64,000 nucleotides of DNA from Winogradskyella arenosi (GTDB lineage Bacteria > Bacteroidota > Bacteroidia > Flavobacteriales > Flavobacteriaceae). The stretch's first letter is position 1. Each line of letters begins with the position of its first letter. Of this stretch, positions 28,436 through 36,979 are shown one piece after another. A model generated the notes under the pieces. That model did no database searches, was not told where the DNA came from, and saw nothing but the letters and a program-made list of their open reading frames with translations. The stretch is from assembly GCF_003337305.1 (NCBI RefSeq), contig NZ_QPJO01000002.1, positions 920,675-984,674 on the forward strand. Direction: 5' to 3'. Made by a program: the position numbers and the translations under genes.

Positions 28436-29125
28436 ATGAAGTTAACTCGTGTTTTATGGCTTTTATGCTTAAGTGTTTCTGGTTTGTATGCCCAAGTCGA
28501 TGAGTCTCAGACAGGCAGTTGGTATATGTACTTTTATAAACATCAGTTTAAAGAAAGTGAGTGGGGTATTCAAGGTGATTTTCAATATAGAGATTGGCAA
28601 GGGCTCGGCGATATGGAGCAATTATTACTTCGTTCAGGACTTACCTATACGCCTAAAAAAACCAACGTAAAATTTACTTTAGGTTACGGGCATGTAACAA
28701 GTGGCACTTTTGGCGAGAGTAGTGCGACGGCTGTAGAACATAGAATTTATCAAGAAGCATTAATACCTCAAAAATTAGGAAATAGAGTTTACTTAACCCA
28801 TCGTTTTCGCTACGAACAACGTTTTGTTGACGATCAAGATTTTAGAACGCGTTACCGTTACAACCTTTTCCTTAATGTGCCTATAAATGCTAAAACTTTA
28901 GATCCTAAAACCATTTATGCTGCCTTATATAACGAGATTTTTATAAATGGAAATACCGATATAGGGGATGGCAACACAGTGGAAATTTTTGATAGAAACA
29001 GAACTTACTTAGGGCTTGGTTATGTCTTAAACCCCAATATAAGATTTCAATTAGGGTGGATGAATCAGAAGACCGTAAATTGGGGTAAAGGCCAATTACA
29101 ACTAAGTATGCACCATACCATATAA
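28436..29125 (+). CDS. DUF2490 outer-membrane barrel-like protein
   Basis: The 229-residue exported protein starts with a signal peptide (MKLTRVLWLLCLSVSGLYAQ). It shows the DUF2490 pattern: GSWYMYFYKHQFKESEWGIQGDFQYRDW split over two strands, then HRFRYEQRFVDDQDFRTRYRYN, and a terminal barrel strand (QLQLSMHHTI). DUF2490 proteins are believed to be outer-membrane barrels; function unknown. It ends one base before menC, so it is almost certainly co-transcribed with menC, the CPBP protease and menE. A second DUF2490-like gene is at 48069. Confidence 0.82.
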   Translation: MKLTRVLWLLCLSVSGLYAQVDESQTGSWYMYFYKHQFKESEWGIQGDFQYRDWQGLGDMEQLLLRSGLTYTPKKTNVKFTLGYGHVTSGTFGESSATAVEHRIYQEALIPQKLGNRVYLTHRFRYEQRFVDDQDFRTRYRYNLFLNVPINAKTLDPKTIYAALYNEIFINGNTDIGDGNTVEIFDRNRTYLGLGYVLNPNIRFQLGWMNQKTVNWGKGQLQLSMHHTI

Positions 29126-29126
29126 G

Positions 29127-30164
29127 ATGATAAAAGCAACATATAAAAAATACATTCTTAATTTTAATAGACCTAGTGGTACCTCTCGTGGGGTTATGAC
29201 CGAAAAAGAAACCTGGTTCATCACCTTAGAAGAAGGGGATCGCAGCGGTGTAGGAGAATGCGGAATTTTAAGAGGATTGTCTGTAGACGATCAACCCGAT
29301 TATGAAGAAAAACTTCAATGGGCCTGTAAGCATATAAATTTAGGTTTAGAGACCTTGTTGGCTGAATTATCAGCCTATCCAAGTATTCAGTTTGGCTTAG
29401 AGACGGCTTTTAAATCCTTAAAGAGTCCGAAGCCTTTTGAACTTTTTCCTTCAGCTTTCACCGATGGATCTGCCGCAATTCCTATTAATGGATTGGTGTG
29501 GATGGGAAGCGAAGCTTTTATGCGAAGTCAAATTAAAGACAAGATTAAAGCCGGTTTTTCATGTATTAAATTAAAAATTGGAGCTATTGATTTTAATACC
29601 GAATTGGCCATATTAAAATCTATTCGTCAGGAGTTTTCTGTGGATGACATCGAATTACGCGTAGACGCTAATGGTGCTTTTGCGCCAGATGAAGCTTTAG
29701 AAAAATTAAAGCAATTGTCGGAGTATCAATTGCATTCTATAGAGCAGCCTATTCAATCTGGACAATTAGAAGCAATGGCAAAATTGTGTGAGGCAACACC
29801 GTTACCTATTGCTTTAGATGAAGAGTTAATTGGGGTCTTTGCAAAAAGCGACAAACAAAAGGTCTTAGACGTTATTCAACCTCAATATATCATTTTAAAG
29901 CCGAGTTTAGTAGGTGGTTTTAAAGGAAGTGAAGCGTGGATTGCACTTGCAGAATCTCAGAACATAGATTGGTGGATTACGAGTGCATTAGAAAGTAACG
30001 TGGGACTCAATGCTATTGCGCAGTGGACATATACACTTCAAAATCCACGACCACAAGGCCTAGGAACAGGGAGTTTATTTAGTAATAATTTTCCTTCGCC
30101 GTTAAGGGTAAATAACGGTACTTTGCATTACGATTTAAAACATAATTGGAAATTTAATTTATAA
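29127..30164 (+). CDS. menC: o-Succinylbenzoate synthase MenC
   Basis: MenC is an enolase-superfamily dehydratase that forms o-succinylbenzoate from SHCHC. The 345-residue chain has the capping domain up to about residue 115. In the barrel, the first Lys motif is CIKLKIGAIDF (K-x-K). Metal ligands follow as the Asp of LRVDANGAF, the Glu of SIEQPIQSG and the Asp of IALDEELIG. The second catalytic Lys is in YIILKPSLVGG. This arrangement is complete. It starts one base after the DUF2490 gene and ends one base before the CPBP protease gene, forming a tight four-gene operon with menE. Confidence 0.94.
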   Translation: MIKATYKKYILNFNRPSGTSRGVMTEKETWFITLEEGDRSGVGECGILRGLSVDDQPDYEEKLQWACKHINLGLETLLAELSAYPSIQFGLETAFKSLKSPKPFELFPSAFTDGSAAIPINGLVWMGSEAFMRSQIKDKIKAGFSCIKLKIGAIDFNTELAILKSIRQEFSVDDIELRVDANGAFAPDEALEKLKQLSEYQLHSIEQPIQSGQLEAMAKLCEATPLPIALDEELIGVFAKSDKQKVLDVIQPQYIILKPSLVGGFKGSEAWIALAESQNIDWWITSALESNVGLNAIAQWTYTLQNPRPQGLGTGSLFSNNFPSPLRVNNGTLHYDLKHNWKFNL

Positions 30165-30165
30165 T

Positions 30166-31128
30166 ATGGGTTATATAGAACAAGCCTACAACGTGCTTCA
30201 TGAATGGTGGAGATATTTAATTGGTTTAATTTTAATTTTTGTCTTTTGGCAAATTATAGGAATGATTCCTTTGCTCATTTTTATTGGTATAGAAGTCGTG
30301 AATGGCGCCGATTTAGCGATGGCTACAGACGTCACACAAATGGCAAAGTTACTTGGGAATAATGTATTCCTGTTTTTAATGCTCTTGTCCTTTGCTATAG
30401 GACTCGTTGGAATTATCGTTTCAGCTAAAGTGATCCATAAACAATCCTTTTTAAAATTAACCACATCACGATCTAAAATAGATTGGAAACGTGTAGGATT
30501 CATCTTTGTAATTTGGGGAATCTTCTCAATAGGAAGTACATTTTTATCTTATTATTTGGCACCAGAAGATTATGTCTATAACCTAGACGTACAGCCCTTT
30601 ATCATTTTGTGTTTAATCGCCTTTATTTTTATGCCCTTACAAACCAGTTTCGAGGAGTATTTACTAAGAGGTTACCTCATGCAAGGCTTCGGTGTTTTAC
30701 TAAAAAATAGATTAGCACCTTTAATTATTACCTCAGTCATCTTTGGTTTATTGCATGGTTTAAATCCTGAAGTCGATAAATTAGGACCTATAATAATGGT
30801 GTTTTATATCGGTACCGGACTGTTGTTAGGGATTATGACCTTGATGGATGAAGGCTTAGAATTAGCGCTAGGATTCCATGCCGCTAACAATATTTTCGTC
30901 GCTTTACTAGTAACTTCAGAATGGTCTGCCTTACAAACCGATGCCTTATTAACTTCGGTAGCAGATCCTAAAGAGATGGCTTTTTCTGAAATTGTTGCCC
31001 CTGTTTTAATTGTTTATCCTATATTGTTATTGATTCTTTCAAAAAAGTATGGTTGGTCCAATTGGAAAGAGAAATTAACAGGAAAAGTACAAGTGCCAGC
31101 AAAAGAAGATTATAAAATAATAGAGTAA
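30166..31128 (+). CDS. CPBP-family intramembrane glutamic endopeptidase
   Basis: The 320-residue polytopic membrane protein has seven or eight hydrophobic helices and the three CPBP (Abi/Rce1-like) motifs. Motif 1, with the two catalytic glutamates, is FEEYLLRGYLM (Glu163-Glu164). Motif 2 is FGLLHGLNPE (His), and motif 3 is GFHAANNIF (His/Asn). Such proteins cleave prenylated or membrane substrates, or act in bacteriocin immunity; the bacterial substrate is mostly unknown. It sits between menC and menE with one- and two-base gaps. That suggests a link with prenyl-lipid metabolism, or just convenient co-expression. The C-terminus is charged and cytoplasmic. Confidence 0.92.
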   Translation: MGYIEQAYNVLHEWWRYLIGLILIFVFWQIIGMIPLLIFIGIEVVNGADLAMATDVTQMAKLLGNNVFLFLMLLSFAIGLVGIIVSAKVIHKQSFLKLTTSRSKIDWKRVGFIFVIWGIFSIGSTFLSYYLAPEDYVYNLDVQPFIILCLIAFIFMPLQTSFEEYLLRGYLMQGFGVLLKNRLAPLIITSVIFGLLHGLNPEVDKLGPIIMVFYIGTGLLLGIMTLMDEGLELALGFHAANNIFVALLVTSEWSALQTDALLTSVADPKEMAFSEIVAPVLIVYPILLLILSKKYGWSNWKEKLTGKVQVPAKEDYKIIE

Positions 31129-31130
31129 TT

Positions 31131-32216
31131 ATGACACCAACATTCGACAAAGTACATAATCGTTTTAAATTTAACGGGCTTCATTTTACACATGAAGAAT
31201 TAAAAGAAGTGGCATACAGTCTTATTAAGGAAGGACAGCCTTTTGAAAAGGAGACGGGTGATTTTCTAATCGATTGGTTAGATCGTAAAGATCATATCTA
31301 CGTCAGCACTTCGGGCTCTACCGGAAAGCCAAAAGAGATTAAATTACAGAAACAGACCATGGTGAACTCGGCCATTGCTACAGGTAATTTTTTCAATTTA
31401 GAACCTGGGGATAAAGCGTTACATTGTTTGCCGAGTCATTTTATTGCGGGTAAAATGATGTTTGTAAGAGCATTGGTTTTGGGCTTAGAGATTGATTTTG
31501 TTGAGCCTTCTGCTCATCCTATTTTCGATTACGAGAAAACCTATGATTTCTGTGCTATGATTCCGTTGCAACTCAAGTATACTATTGGTCACGTTCATAA
31601 TATTAAGAACATAATTGTAGGAGGCTCTAAAGTAACAAAACCTTTAGTAGAAAAGATTAAGCACTGTGAGTCTAAGTTTTTTGAAACTTATGGTATGACG
31701 GAAACCGTAACACATGTGGCCTTACGTCAGTTAGAATCTTTAGCCGGAGAACGAGAACCTTATTTTAAGGCTTTAGAAAACATTACCTTTAAAAAAGATG
31801 ATAGAAATTGTTTGGTGATCCACGCACCTAATTTAGTCGATGAGGATCTTGTAACAAACGATCTTGTAGAGTTACATTCAGACACGAGTTTTCAACTTAT
31901 AGGACGTTTTGATAACGTTATAAATTCTGGTGGTGTAAAATTATTTCCAGAGCAAATAGAAGAAAAATTACAGCCTATTATTTCGCAACGTTTTATTGTT
32001 GCTGGGGAAGAAGATGGTACATTAGGAGAGAAATTAATTCTTATTATTGAAAATCCAACGGATCCTTTAGAGGACATTAAGACGTCTATTAAGAACTTAA
32101 AAACCTTAGATAAATTTGAGGTTCCAAAGAAAATTTATACTTCTGAAAAATTTGCTGAAACCGTCAACGGAAAAATTCAACGTAAAAAAACGCTACAAAC
32201 CGTTTTAGCACGTTAA
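31131..32216 (+). CDS. menE: o-Succinylbenzoate-CoA ligase MenE
   Basis: MenE activates o-succinylbenzoate with ATP and CoA. The protein is an ANL-superfamily adenylate-forming enzyme but short (361 residues), the usual compact Bacteroidota form. The P-loop-like motif is STSGSTGKPKEIKL, then ETYGMTETVTHVALR, GRFDNVINSGGVKLFPEQIE (hinge and CoA channel) and the catalytic Lys in NGKIQRKK near the end. It closes the DUF2490-menC-CPBP-menE operon. With menI, F, D, B, A and C also present, every step is in the window except MenH and the final methyltransferase. Confidence 0.93.
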   Translation: MTPTFDKVHNRFKFNGLHFTHEELKEVAYSLIKEGQPFEKETGDFLIDWLDRKDHIYVSTSGSTGKPKEIKLQKQTMVNSAIATGNFFNLEPGDKALHCLPSHFIAGKMMFVRALVLGLEIDFVEPSAHPIFDYEKTYDFCAMIPLQLKYTIGHVHNIKNIIVGGSKVTKPLVEKIKHCESKFFETYGMTETVTHVALRQLESLAGEREPYFKALENITFKKDDRNCLVIHAPNLVDEDLVTNDLVELHSDTSFQLIGRFDNVINSGGVKLFPEQIEEKLQPIISQRFIVAGEEDGTLGEKLILIIENPTDPLEDIKTSIKNLKTLDKFEVPKKIYTSEKFAETVNGKIQRKKTLQTVLAR

Positions 32217-32302
32217 CTCACTGAAGGGGTCACTTTACTCATTGTAGATTTTTCATAGTAGCATTTATTAATAGGTTTACATAAACTTATAAATCGTCTA
32301 TT

Positions 32303-34369
32303 ATGAAAAATCTTACACTTATTTTTTGCCTCATGTGGTCCTTATGTCAGGTGCAGGCACAGCAAAAAAACATTACAGGTACTGTCACATCAGCGTCAGA
32401 TGGTCTTCCATTGCCTGGTGCTAATGTTGTTATTAAAGGGCAGACCGTCGGTGCACTTACTGATTTTGATGGCCATTATACACTTAAAGCTCAAGTAGGA
32501 GACCTCCTCGTATTCAGTTATGTGGGTTTAAAAACGGTTAGTGTAACGGTAGGAAACGGAACAGTTATAGATGTAGCTTTAGAGGAAGATGTTCAGTTAG
32601 ATGAAGTCGTTGTTATAGGCTATGGAACACATGTTTCTCGGGGTTATACCGGTGCTGCTACACAGATTAGAACACGAAAAAACAACCAACGTCACCGTAC
32701 ACATTCTAAAATCGCTCAACAACTTAAAGGACAAGTTGCAGGTGTTCAAATTAGAGGTGTAGGATCTGTAAATCATAAAGACCCCTTATATATTATTGAT
32801 GGTGTTCCGGTTCAAAAAACATACAATACTTTAGTTGATAGTATAGACCCAAAATCTATAGAACATATTAATGTTTATAAAGGTAACGAGGCGCTATCAA
32901 TGTTTGGATCGTCTGCTAAAAATGGTTGCATTGTTATTACCACCACAGGCGGAAACTACCGTATAGAAAACAACGAAAATTACGCGAATATTACAGAAAA
33001 TGATTTTGAATCTACGGGTTTATCACCTTTATCTACCTTTTCTATAGACGTTGATAAAGCAGGTTATAGTAATGTACGCCGCATGATTAATAATGGAGAA
33101 ACCATTCCTCCAGATGCCGTAAAATTAGAAGAAATGGTGAATTATTTTAACTATAACTATTCACAACCTACTGACGAGCATCCTTTTTCAATACATTCTG
33201 AAGTGGTTACAACGCCTTGGCATCAAGATACGCAATTGGTACGTATTGGTCTTCAGGGAAAGACCTATGAGAATGACAACTTGCCCGCTTCTAACTTAAC
33301 CTTTTTAATTGATGTTTCAGGATCTATGGGAGCCTCTAACAAATTGCCTTTATTAAAAAGTGCGTTTAAACTGTTAGTCAATCAACTTCGCGCTAAAGAT
33401 AAAGTTTCTATTGTCGTGTATGCAGGAGCTGCCGGTGTGGTATTAAAACCAACGTCTGGAGATCAAAAAGAAACGATTTTGGCCGCCTTAGATCAATTGC
33501 ATTCGGGAGGTTCTACAGCGGGTGGGGCAGGTATTGAATTGGCTTACAAATTAGCACAATCCCATTTTAAGAAAAATGGAAATAACCGTGTTATTCTTGC
33601 TACAGATGGCGATTTTAACGTGGGAGCCTCAACTAATGACGCTATGGAAACGTTAATTGAGCAAAAACGTAAATCTGGCGTATTCTTATCTGTTTTAGGC
33701 TTTGGTTATGGTAATTATAAAGATTCTAAGCTAGAAATTTTAGCCGATAAAGGTAATGGGAACCATGCTTATATTGATAATATGCAAGAAGCTCAGAAAG
33801 TATTTGGACAAGAGTTTGGGGGTACACTTTATACGATTGCTAAGGATGTTAAAATTCAAGTTGAATTTAATCCGAATAAAGTACAAGCCTATCGTTTAAT
33901 TGGCTATGAAAATAGATTGCTTGCCGATGAAGATTTTATTGATGATACTAAGGATGCTGGCGAATTAGGAAGTGGGCATACGGTTACGGCCTTGTACGAA
34001 ATTATTCCTCAAGGTGTGCCTAGTGACTATCTTAAGAATGTGCCTGATTTAAAATATACGGTGGTGGAAAATAAATCGGATTATAACGATGAGTTGTTTA
34101 CGGTGAAATTTAGATATAAGAAGCCTACTGAAGATAAAAGTATTGAAATGGTACACGTACAAGCCAATGTCTTAGACAACATCTCTACGGATATGCAGTT
34201 TGCTTCTGCCGTAGCATTATTCGGAATGCAATTACGAAATTCTAAATACGATAACGATGCTACAATAGACCAAGTTATAGCCTTGGCAGAGAAAGGAAGA
34301 GGAGCGGATCGTAACGGTTATAGAGCTGAGTTTATTAGGTTGGTAAAATCTTATGAGCTCTTAAACTAA
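32303..34369 (+). CDS. Fusion: CarboxypepD-reg domain, SusC-like plug, von Willebrand A (YfbK-type) protein
   Basis: This 688-residue exported protein begins with a signal peptide (ending QVQAQ). A carboxypeptidase-regulatory-like domain follows (about 22-97; NITGTVTSASDGLPLPGANV). Next is a TonB-dependent-receptor plug (about 100-215; QLKGQVAGVQIRGVG, LYIIDGVP and GSSAKNGCIVITT). A YfbK N-terminal module (about 235-320; SLSTF-like FSIDVDKAGYSNVRRMI) leads to a VWA domain with the MIDAS motif DVSGSMG at 337-343. A DUF3520-type C-terminus closes it. No barrel is present, so it cannot be a transporter. The plug has presumably become an interaction module. The gene is monocistronic, with a bidirectional terminator at 34384. 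Confidence 0.9.
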   Translation: MKNLTLIFCLMWSLCQVQAQQKNITGTVTSASDGLPLPGANVVIKGQTVGALTDFDGHYTLKAQVGDLLVFSYVGLKTVSVTVGNGTVIDVALEEDVQLDEVVVIGYGTHVSRGYTGAATQIRTRKNNQRHRTHSKIAQQLKGQVAGVQIRGVGSVNHKDPLYIIDGVPVQKTYNTLVDSIDPKSIEHINVYKGNEALSMFGSSAKNGCIVITTTGGNYRIENNENYANITENDFESTGLSPLSTFSIDVDKAGYSNVRRMINNGETIPPDAVKLEEMVNYFNYNYSQPTDEHPFSIHSEVVTTPWHQDTQLVRIGLQGKTYENDNLPASNLTFLIDVSGSMGASNKLPLLKSAFKLLVNQLRAKDKVSIVVYAGAAGVVLKPTSGDQKETILAALDQLHSGGSTAGGAGIELAYKLAQSHFKKNGNNRVILATDGDFNVGASTNDAMETLIEQKRKSGVFLSVLGFGYGNYKDSKLEILADKGNGNHAYIDNMQEAQKVFGQEFGGTLYTIAKDVKIQVEFNPNKVQAYRLIGYENRLLADEDFIDDTKDAGELGSGHTVTALYEIIPQGVPSDYLKNVPDLKYTVVENKSDYNDELFTVKFRYKKPTEDKSIEMVHVQANVLDNISTDMQFASAVALFGMQLRNSKYDNDATIDQVIALAEKGRGADRNGYRAEFIRLVKSYELLN

Positions 34370-34383
34370 GCTTATAAAACAAG

Positions 34384-34416
34384 AAAAAGCCCAATGCAAA
34401 ACATTGGGCTTTTTTA
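34384..34416. terminator. Bidirectional terminator between VWA gene and OmpA gene
   Basis: The stem AAAAAGCCCAATG / CATTGGGCTTTTT with a five-base loop lies between convergent genes, with T runs in both directions. It serves both the VWA gene and the OmpA lipoprotein gene. Confidence 0.9.
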
Positions 34417-34437
34417 TTTTAAATTTTTGACTGCTTT

Positions 34438-35292
34438 TTATTTTTCAGACAAATTCTTCATTTCATTTTCAACCATTTCGTAGAATTGGTCAATTTTTGG
34501 CATTACAACAATACGTGTACGTCTGTTTTTAGCTTTATGCTCTGCCGTATCATTTTCTACTAATGGCACATAGTGGCTACGTCCAGCAGCAATTAATTGT
34601 TGTGGGTTAACTTCTAAGCTTTCTAAAACTCTTACTACAGAAGTCGCACGTTTTACACTTAAATCCCAGTTGTCCACTAATGGTGGCTTATTGTAAGGTA
34701 CGTTGTCTGTATGAGACTCTACCATAGCTTCAAAATCTGGCTTGCTATTAATAACCTTAGCAACTTTAGCTAATACTTCTTTAGCTCTAGTGGTTACGTT
34801 ATAGCTTCCGCTTTTAAATAAAAGTTTATCAGCAATAGAAATAAAGACCACACCTTTTTCAACATTAATCTCAATATCTGGATCGTTGATTCCAACGGCC
34901 TTTTTAAGACTTGTTACTACAGCAAGGGTTACACTATCTTTTTTGGTTAAAGCGTCTTGTAATCTCGTAATTTTTAAATCACGTTCTTTTAAGCTTTCTA
35001 AAGATTTTTCAAGATTTTCAGAACCTTTCTTCGTTAAGATGGTTAAATCACCTTTGGTGTCAATTAAATCCTGGTTAGCTTTACGTAAATCGGCAAGCTG
35101 ATCTTTCATCGTTTCTACACGCGCATTGGCCGCAGCAACATCAGAAAGGCAACTATTTAATTTAACGGTTGCTGTATTTAATAAATCTTCGGTTTTTTGA
35201 TTTTTTTCTTGAAGTGCAGCATACTCTTTTTTCGACACACAAGAGGCCAAAAATAGCATAGAACATACACCAAATAACATTAATTTTTTCAT
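34438..35292 (-). CDS. OmpA-family peptidoglycan-binding lipoprotein
   Basis: The 284-residue lipoprotein has the lipobox MLFLASC (Cys18), then a coiled coil (about 22-125, heptads rich in Leu, Lys and Glu). An OmpA C-terminal domain (about 145-265) follows. The peptidoglycan-binding signature is VESHTDNVPYNKPPLVDNWDLSVKRA continuing through ARSHYVPL...NRRTRIVV (Asp and Arg contacting diaminopimelate). It should tie the envelope to the cell wall. It is single-gene by spacing, with a terminator shared with the convergent VWA gene. Motifs are complete. Confidence 0.93.
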   Translation of the reverse strand: MKKLMLFGVCSMLFLASCVSKKEYAALQEKNQKTEDLLNTATVKLNSCLSDVAAANARVETMKDQLADLRKANQDLIDTKGDLTILTKKGSENLEKSLESLKERDLKITRLQDALTKKDSVTLAVVTSLKKAVGINDPDIEINVEKGVVFISIADKLLFKSGSYNVTTRAKEVLAKVAKVINSKPDFEAMVESHTDNVPYNKPPLVDNWDLSVKRATSVVRVLESLEVNPQQLIAAGRSHYVPLVENDTAEHKAKNRRTRIVVMPKIDQFYEMVENEMKNLSEK

Positions 35293-35386
35293 AATTGATT
35301 TCTAGTTTAAAAAGTTAATTTTAACCTAACAAAATTATGCAAAAGAATAACGGCGCACACATGGATTAACAAAAACTTTAACAGTT

Positions 35387-36388
35387 TTATAAACAATCAA
35401 AAGTCCGTTTCTTTTTTATGAAATAAGACCATACAATAGACTTAGAATGGTAGTAACCATCACGCTTTGGTACTGATTTTCTAAATTTTATAAGTCGAGG
35501 CAATTGAAGGTAAAAGGCAAAATGAGCTCTTAATATGGCTAAAAAAAACAAAGGCTTTAATTGGACTAAAAAGCGAAGCGCCGCCACGCCATCTAAAACC
35601 ATTCTAATAAAGACTTTAAGCCATACCTGAGACGATGCATTTTTTACTAAGGTAAAGAGGCTATTTCTGAAATTAAGAAAGATTTTCTTAGGATTGTCGG
35701 TCTTTAAGGTGGCACCACCGACATGATATACGGTAGAATGGCCAATATATCTAATTTGATAATGCTTATTGTAGGCGCGCCAACACAAATCAATTTCTTC
35801 CATATGTGCAAAAAAGCTTGCATCAAAACCGTTGAGTGTTTTAAAAACCGCATTCCTAATAAACATACAGGCACCAGAGGCCCAAAAGATGGAAGCCTCG
35901 TCATTATACTGGCCTTGGTCTTCTTCAAGCGTATCAAAAATCCGTCCTCGGCAATACGGATAGCCATAGGCATCTATAAAACCACCGGCCGCACCAGCAT
36001 ATTCAAAAGCAGAAGGGTTTTTATAATCTAATATTTTAGGTTGAATGATGGCGGTAGCTTCATGGCTGTTAAATTCTGTCACTATAGGATCGAGCCAATT
36101 TTCAGTAACCTCAATATCACTATTCAATAAACAGAGTAGGGGTGCATCAATGGCCTTTAAGGCTTCGTTATACCCTTTAGCAAAACCAGCATTTTCACGA
36201 TTTTGAATCAGTTGTACCGTTGGGAAATTAGACCTTACAAAGGCTACGGAATCATCTGTAGAGGCATTGTCTGCAACATAAATTTGAGCCTCTTTTGAGT
36301 ATTGTATAACTGAAGGTAAAAACTGTTCTAACAGGGCTTTTCCATTCCAGTTTAAAATAACAACGGCAATATCTTTGGTTTGTAGCAT
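35387..36388 (-). CDS. Glycosyltransferase family 2 (rhamnosyltransferase-like)
   Basis: The 333-residue GT-A enzyme begins VVILNWNGKALLEQFLPSVI. It continues with ADNASTDDS (UDP/dTDP-sugar pocket), LLNSDIEVTENWLDP (the DxD-like metal site), WASGACMFIRNAVF and MEEIDLCWRAYN, as in rhamnosyl- or mannosyl-transferases of cell-surface glycans. The C-terminal region has hydrophobic stretches (about 255-290) that should bind the membrane. It starts directly after the HsdR-N gene stop (no gap), so both are co-transcribed. The acceptor is unknown. No polysaccharide cluster surrounds it. Confidence 0.9.
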   Translation of the reverse strand: MLQTKDIAVVILNWNGKALLEQFLPSVIQYSKEAQIYVADNASTDDSVAFVRSNFPTVQLIQNRENAGFAKGYNEALKAIDAPLLCLLNSDIEVTENWLDPIVTEFNSHEATAIIQPKILDYKNPSAFEYAGAAGGFIDAYGYPYCRGRIFDTLEEDQGQYNDEASIFWASGACMFIRNAVFKTLNGFDASFFAHMEEIDLCWRAYNKHYQIRYIGHSTVYHVGGATLKTDNPKKIFLNFRNSLFTLVKNASSQVWLKVFIRMVLDGVAALRFLVQLKPLFFLAILRAHFAFYLQLPRLIKFRKSVPKRDGYYHSKSIVWSYFIKKKRTFDCL

Positions 36389-36841
36389 TTAATTTAGAGT
36401 ATAATCAGGGATATCCATTAAAAAGGCATACTGTTCATTAGCCATATCCATTTCGCAATAATAATGATTTAAACCATTGGTCACCATTAAATATTGGGCG
36501 TTGAGCACCATATTATATTGTGCAATTTGATCGAAAGTGTTTTGGTTTATGGTAATACTATGTGCTTTACATTCTACAATTAAGAAAATGCTTCCATCGG
36601 GATTGAAAATAACAATATCGTAACGTTTTTTTAAGCCGTTAAGATTCAGTTCTTTTTCAACATTAATTAGAGATTTTGGATAGTTTTTTACATTCATTAA
36701 ATAATGAACGCAATGCTGTCTTACCCATTCTTCAGGTTGAAGAATGATGAATTTTTTACGAATCACATCAAAAATAGAAACTTTATTTTCTGTACTTTTG
36801 AAGCGGTATTCAAACTTTGGAAAGTTGAGTTCTTGCAACAC
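36389..36841 (-). CDS. HsdR N-terminal-domain protein (PD-(D/E)XK nuclease-like), stand-alone
   Basis: The 150-residue protein matches the type I restriction HsdR N-terminal domain family that is common as a single gene in Bacteroidota. The nuclease-like core is RYDIVIFNPDGSIFLIVECKA, quoted here in two parts: Asp of YDIVIF and the E-C-K of VECKAHS. No ATPase/translocase part is present and no HsdM or HsdS is nearby. A housekeeping DNA-repair role is therefore more likely than restriction. The start is not ATG: GTG at 36841 or TTG at 36838. An in-frame TAA directly precedes the GTG. The next gene, a glycosyltransferase, abuts its stop codon. Confidence 0.82.
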   Translation of the reverse strand: MLQELNFPKFEYRFKSTENKVSIFDVIRKKFIILQPEEWVRQHCVHYLMNVKNYPKSLINVEKELNLNGLKKRYDIVIFNPDGSIFLIVECKAHSITINQNTFDQIAQYNMVLNAQYLMVTNGLNHYYCEMDMANEQYAFLMDIPDYTLN

Positions 36842-36979
36842 TTAGAATAGCTAATTTTCTTCAAAGTTACAGCAGAATAGTACAAATCACAATATTCAAT
36901 TGGTAAAATCTAAGGATTTCCTAGCTAGGGCATTGATAAGAACAAAAATTGAATTATTTAACTTGGTATTTTTTACAAT

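Noticed and set aside
36389..36841. A type I restriction-modification system
   Set aside because: Only the HsdR N-terminal domain is present, with no motor, HsdM or HsdS. It is a known stand-alone gene in Bacteroidota.
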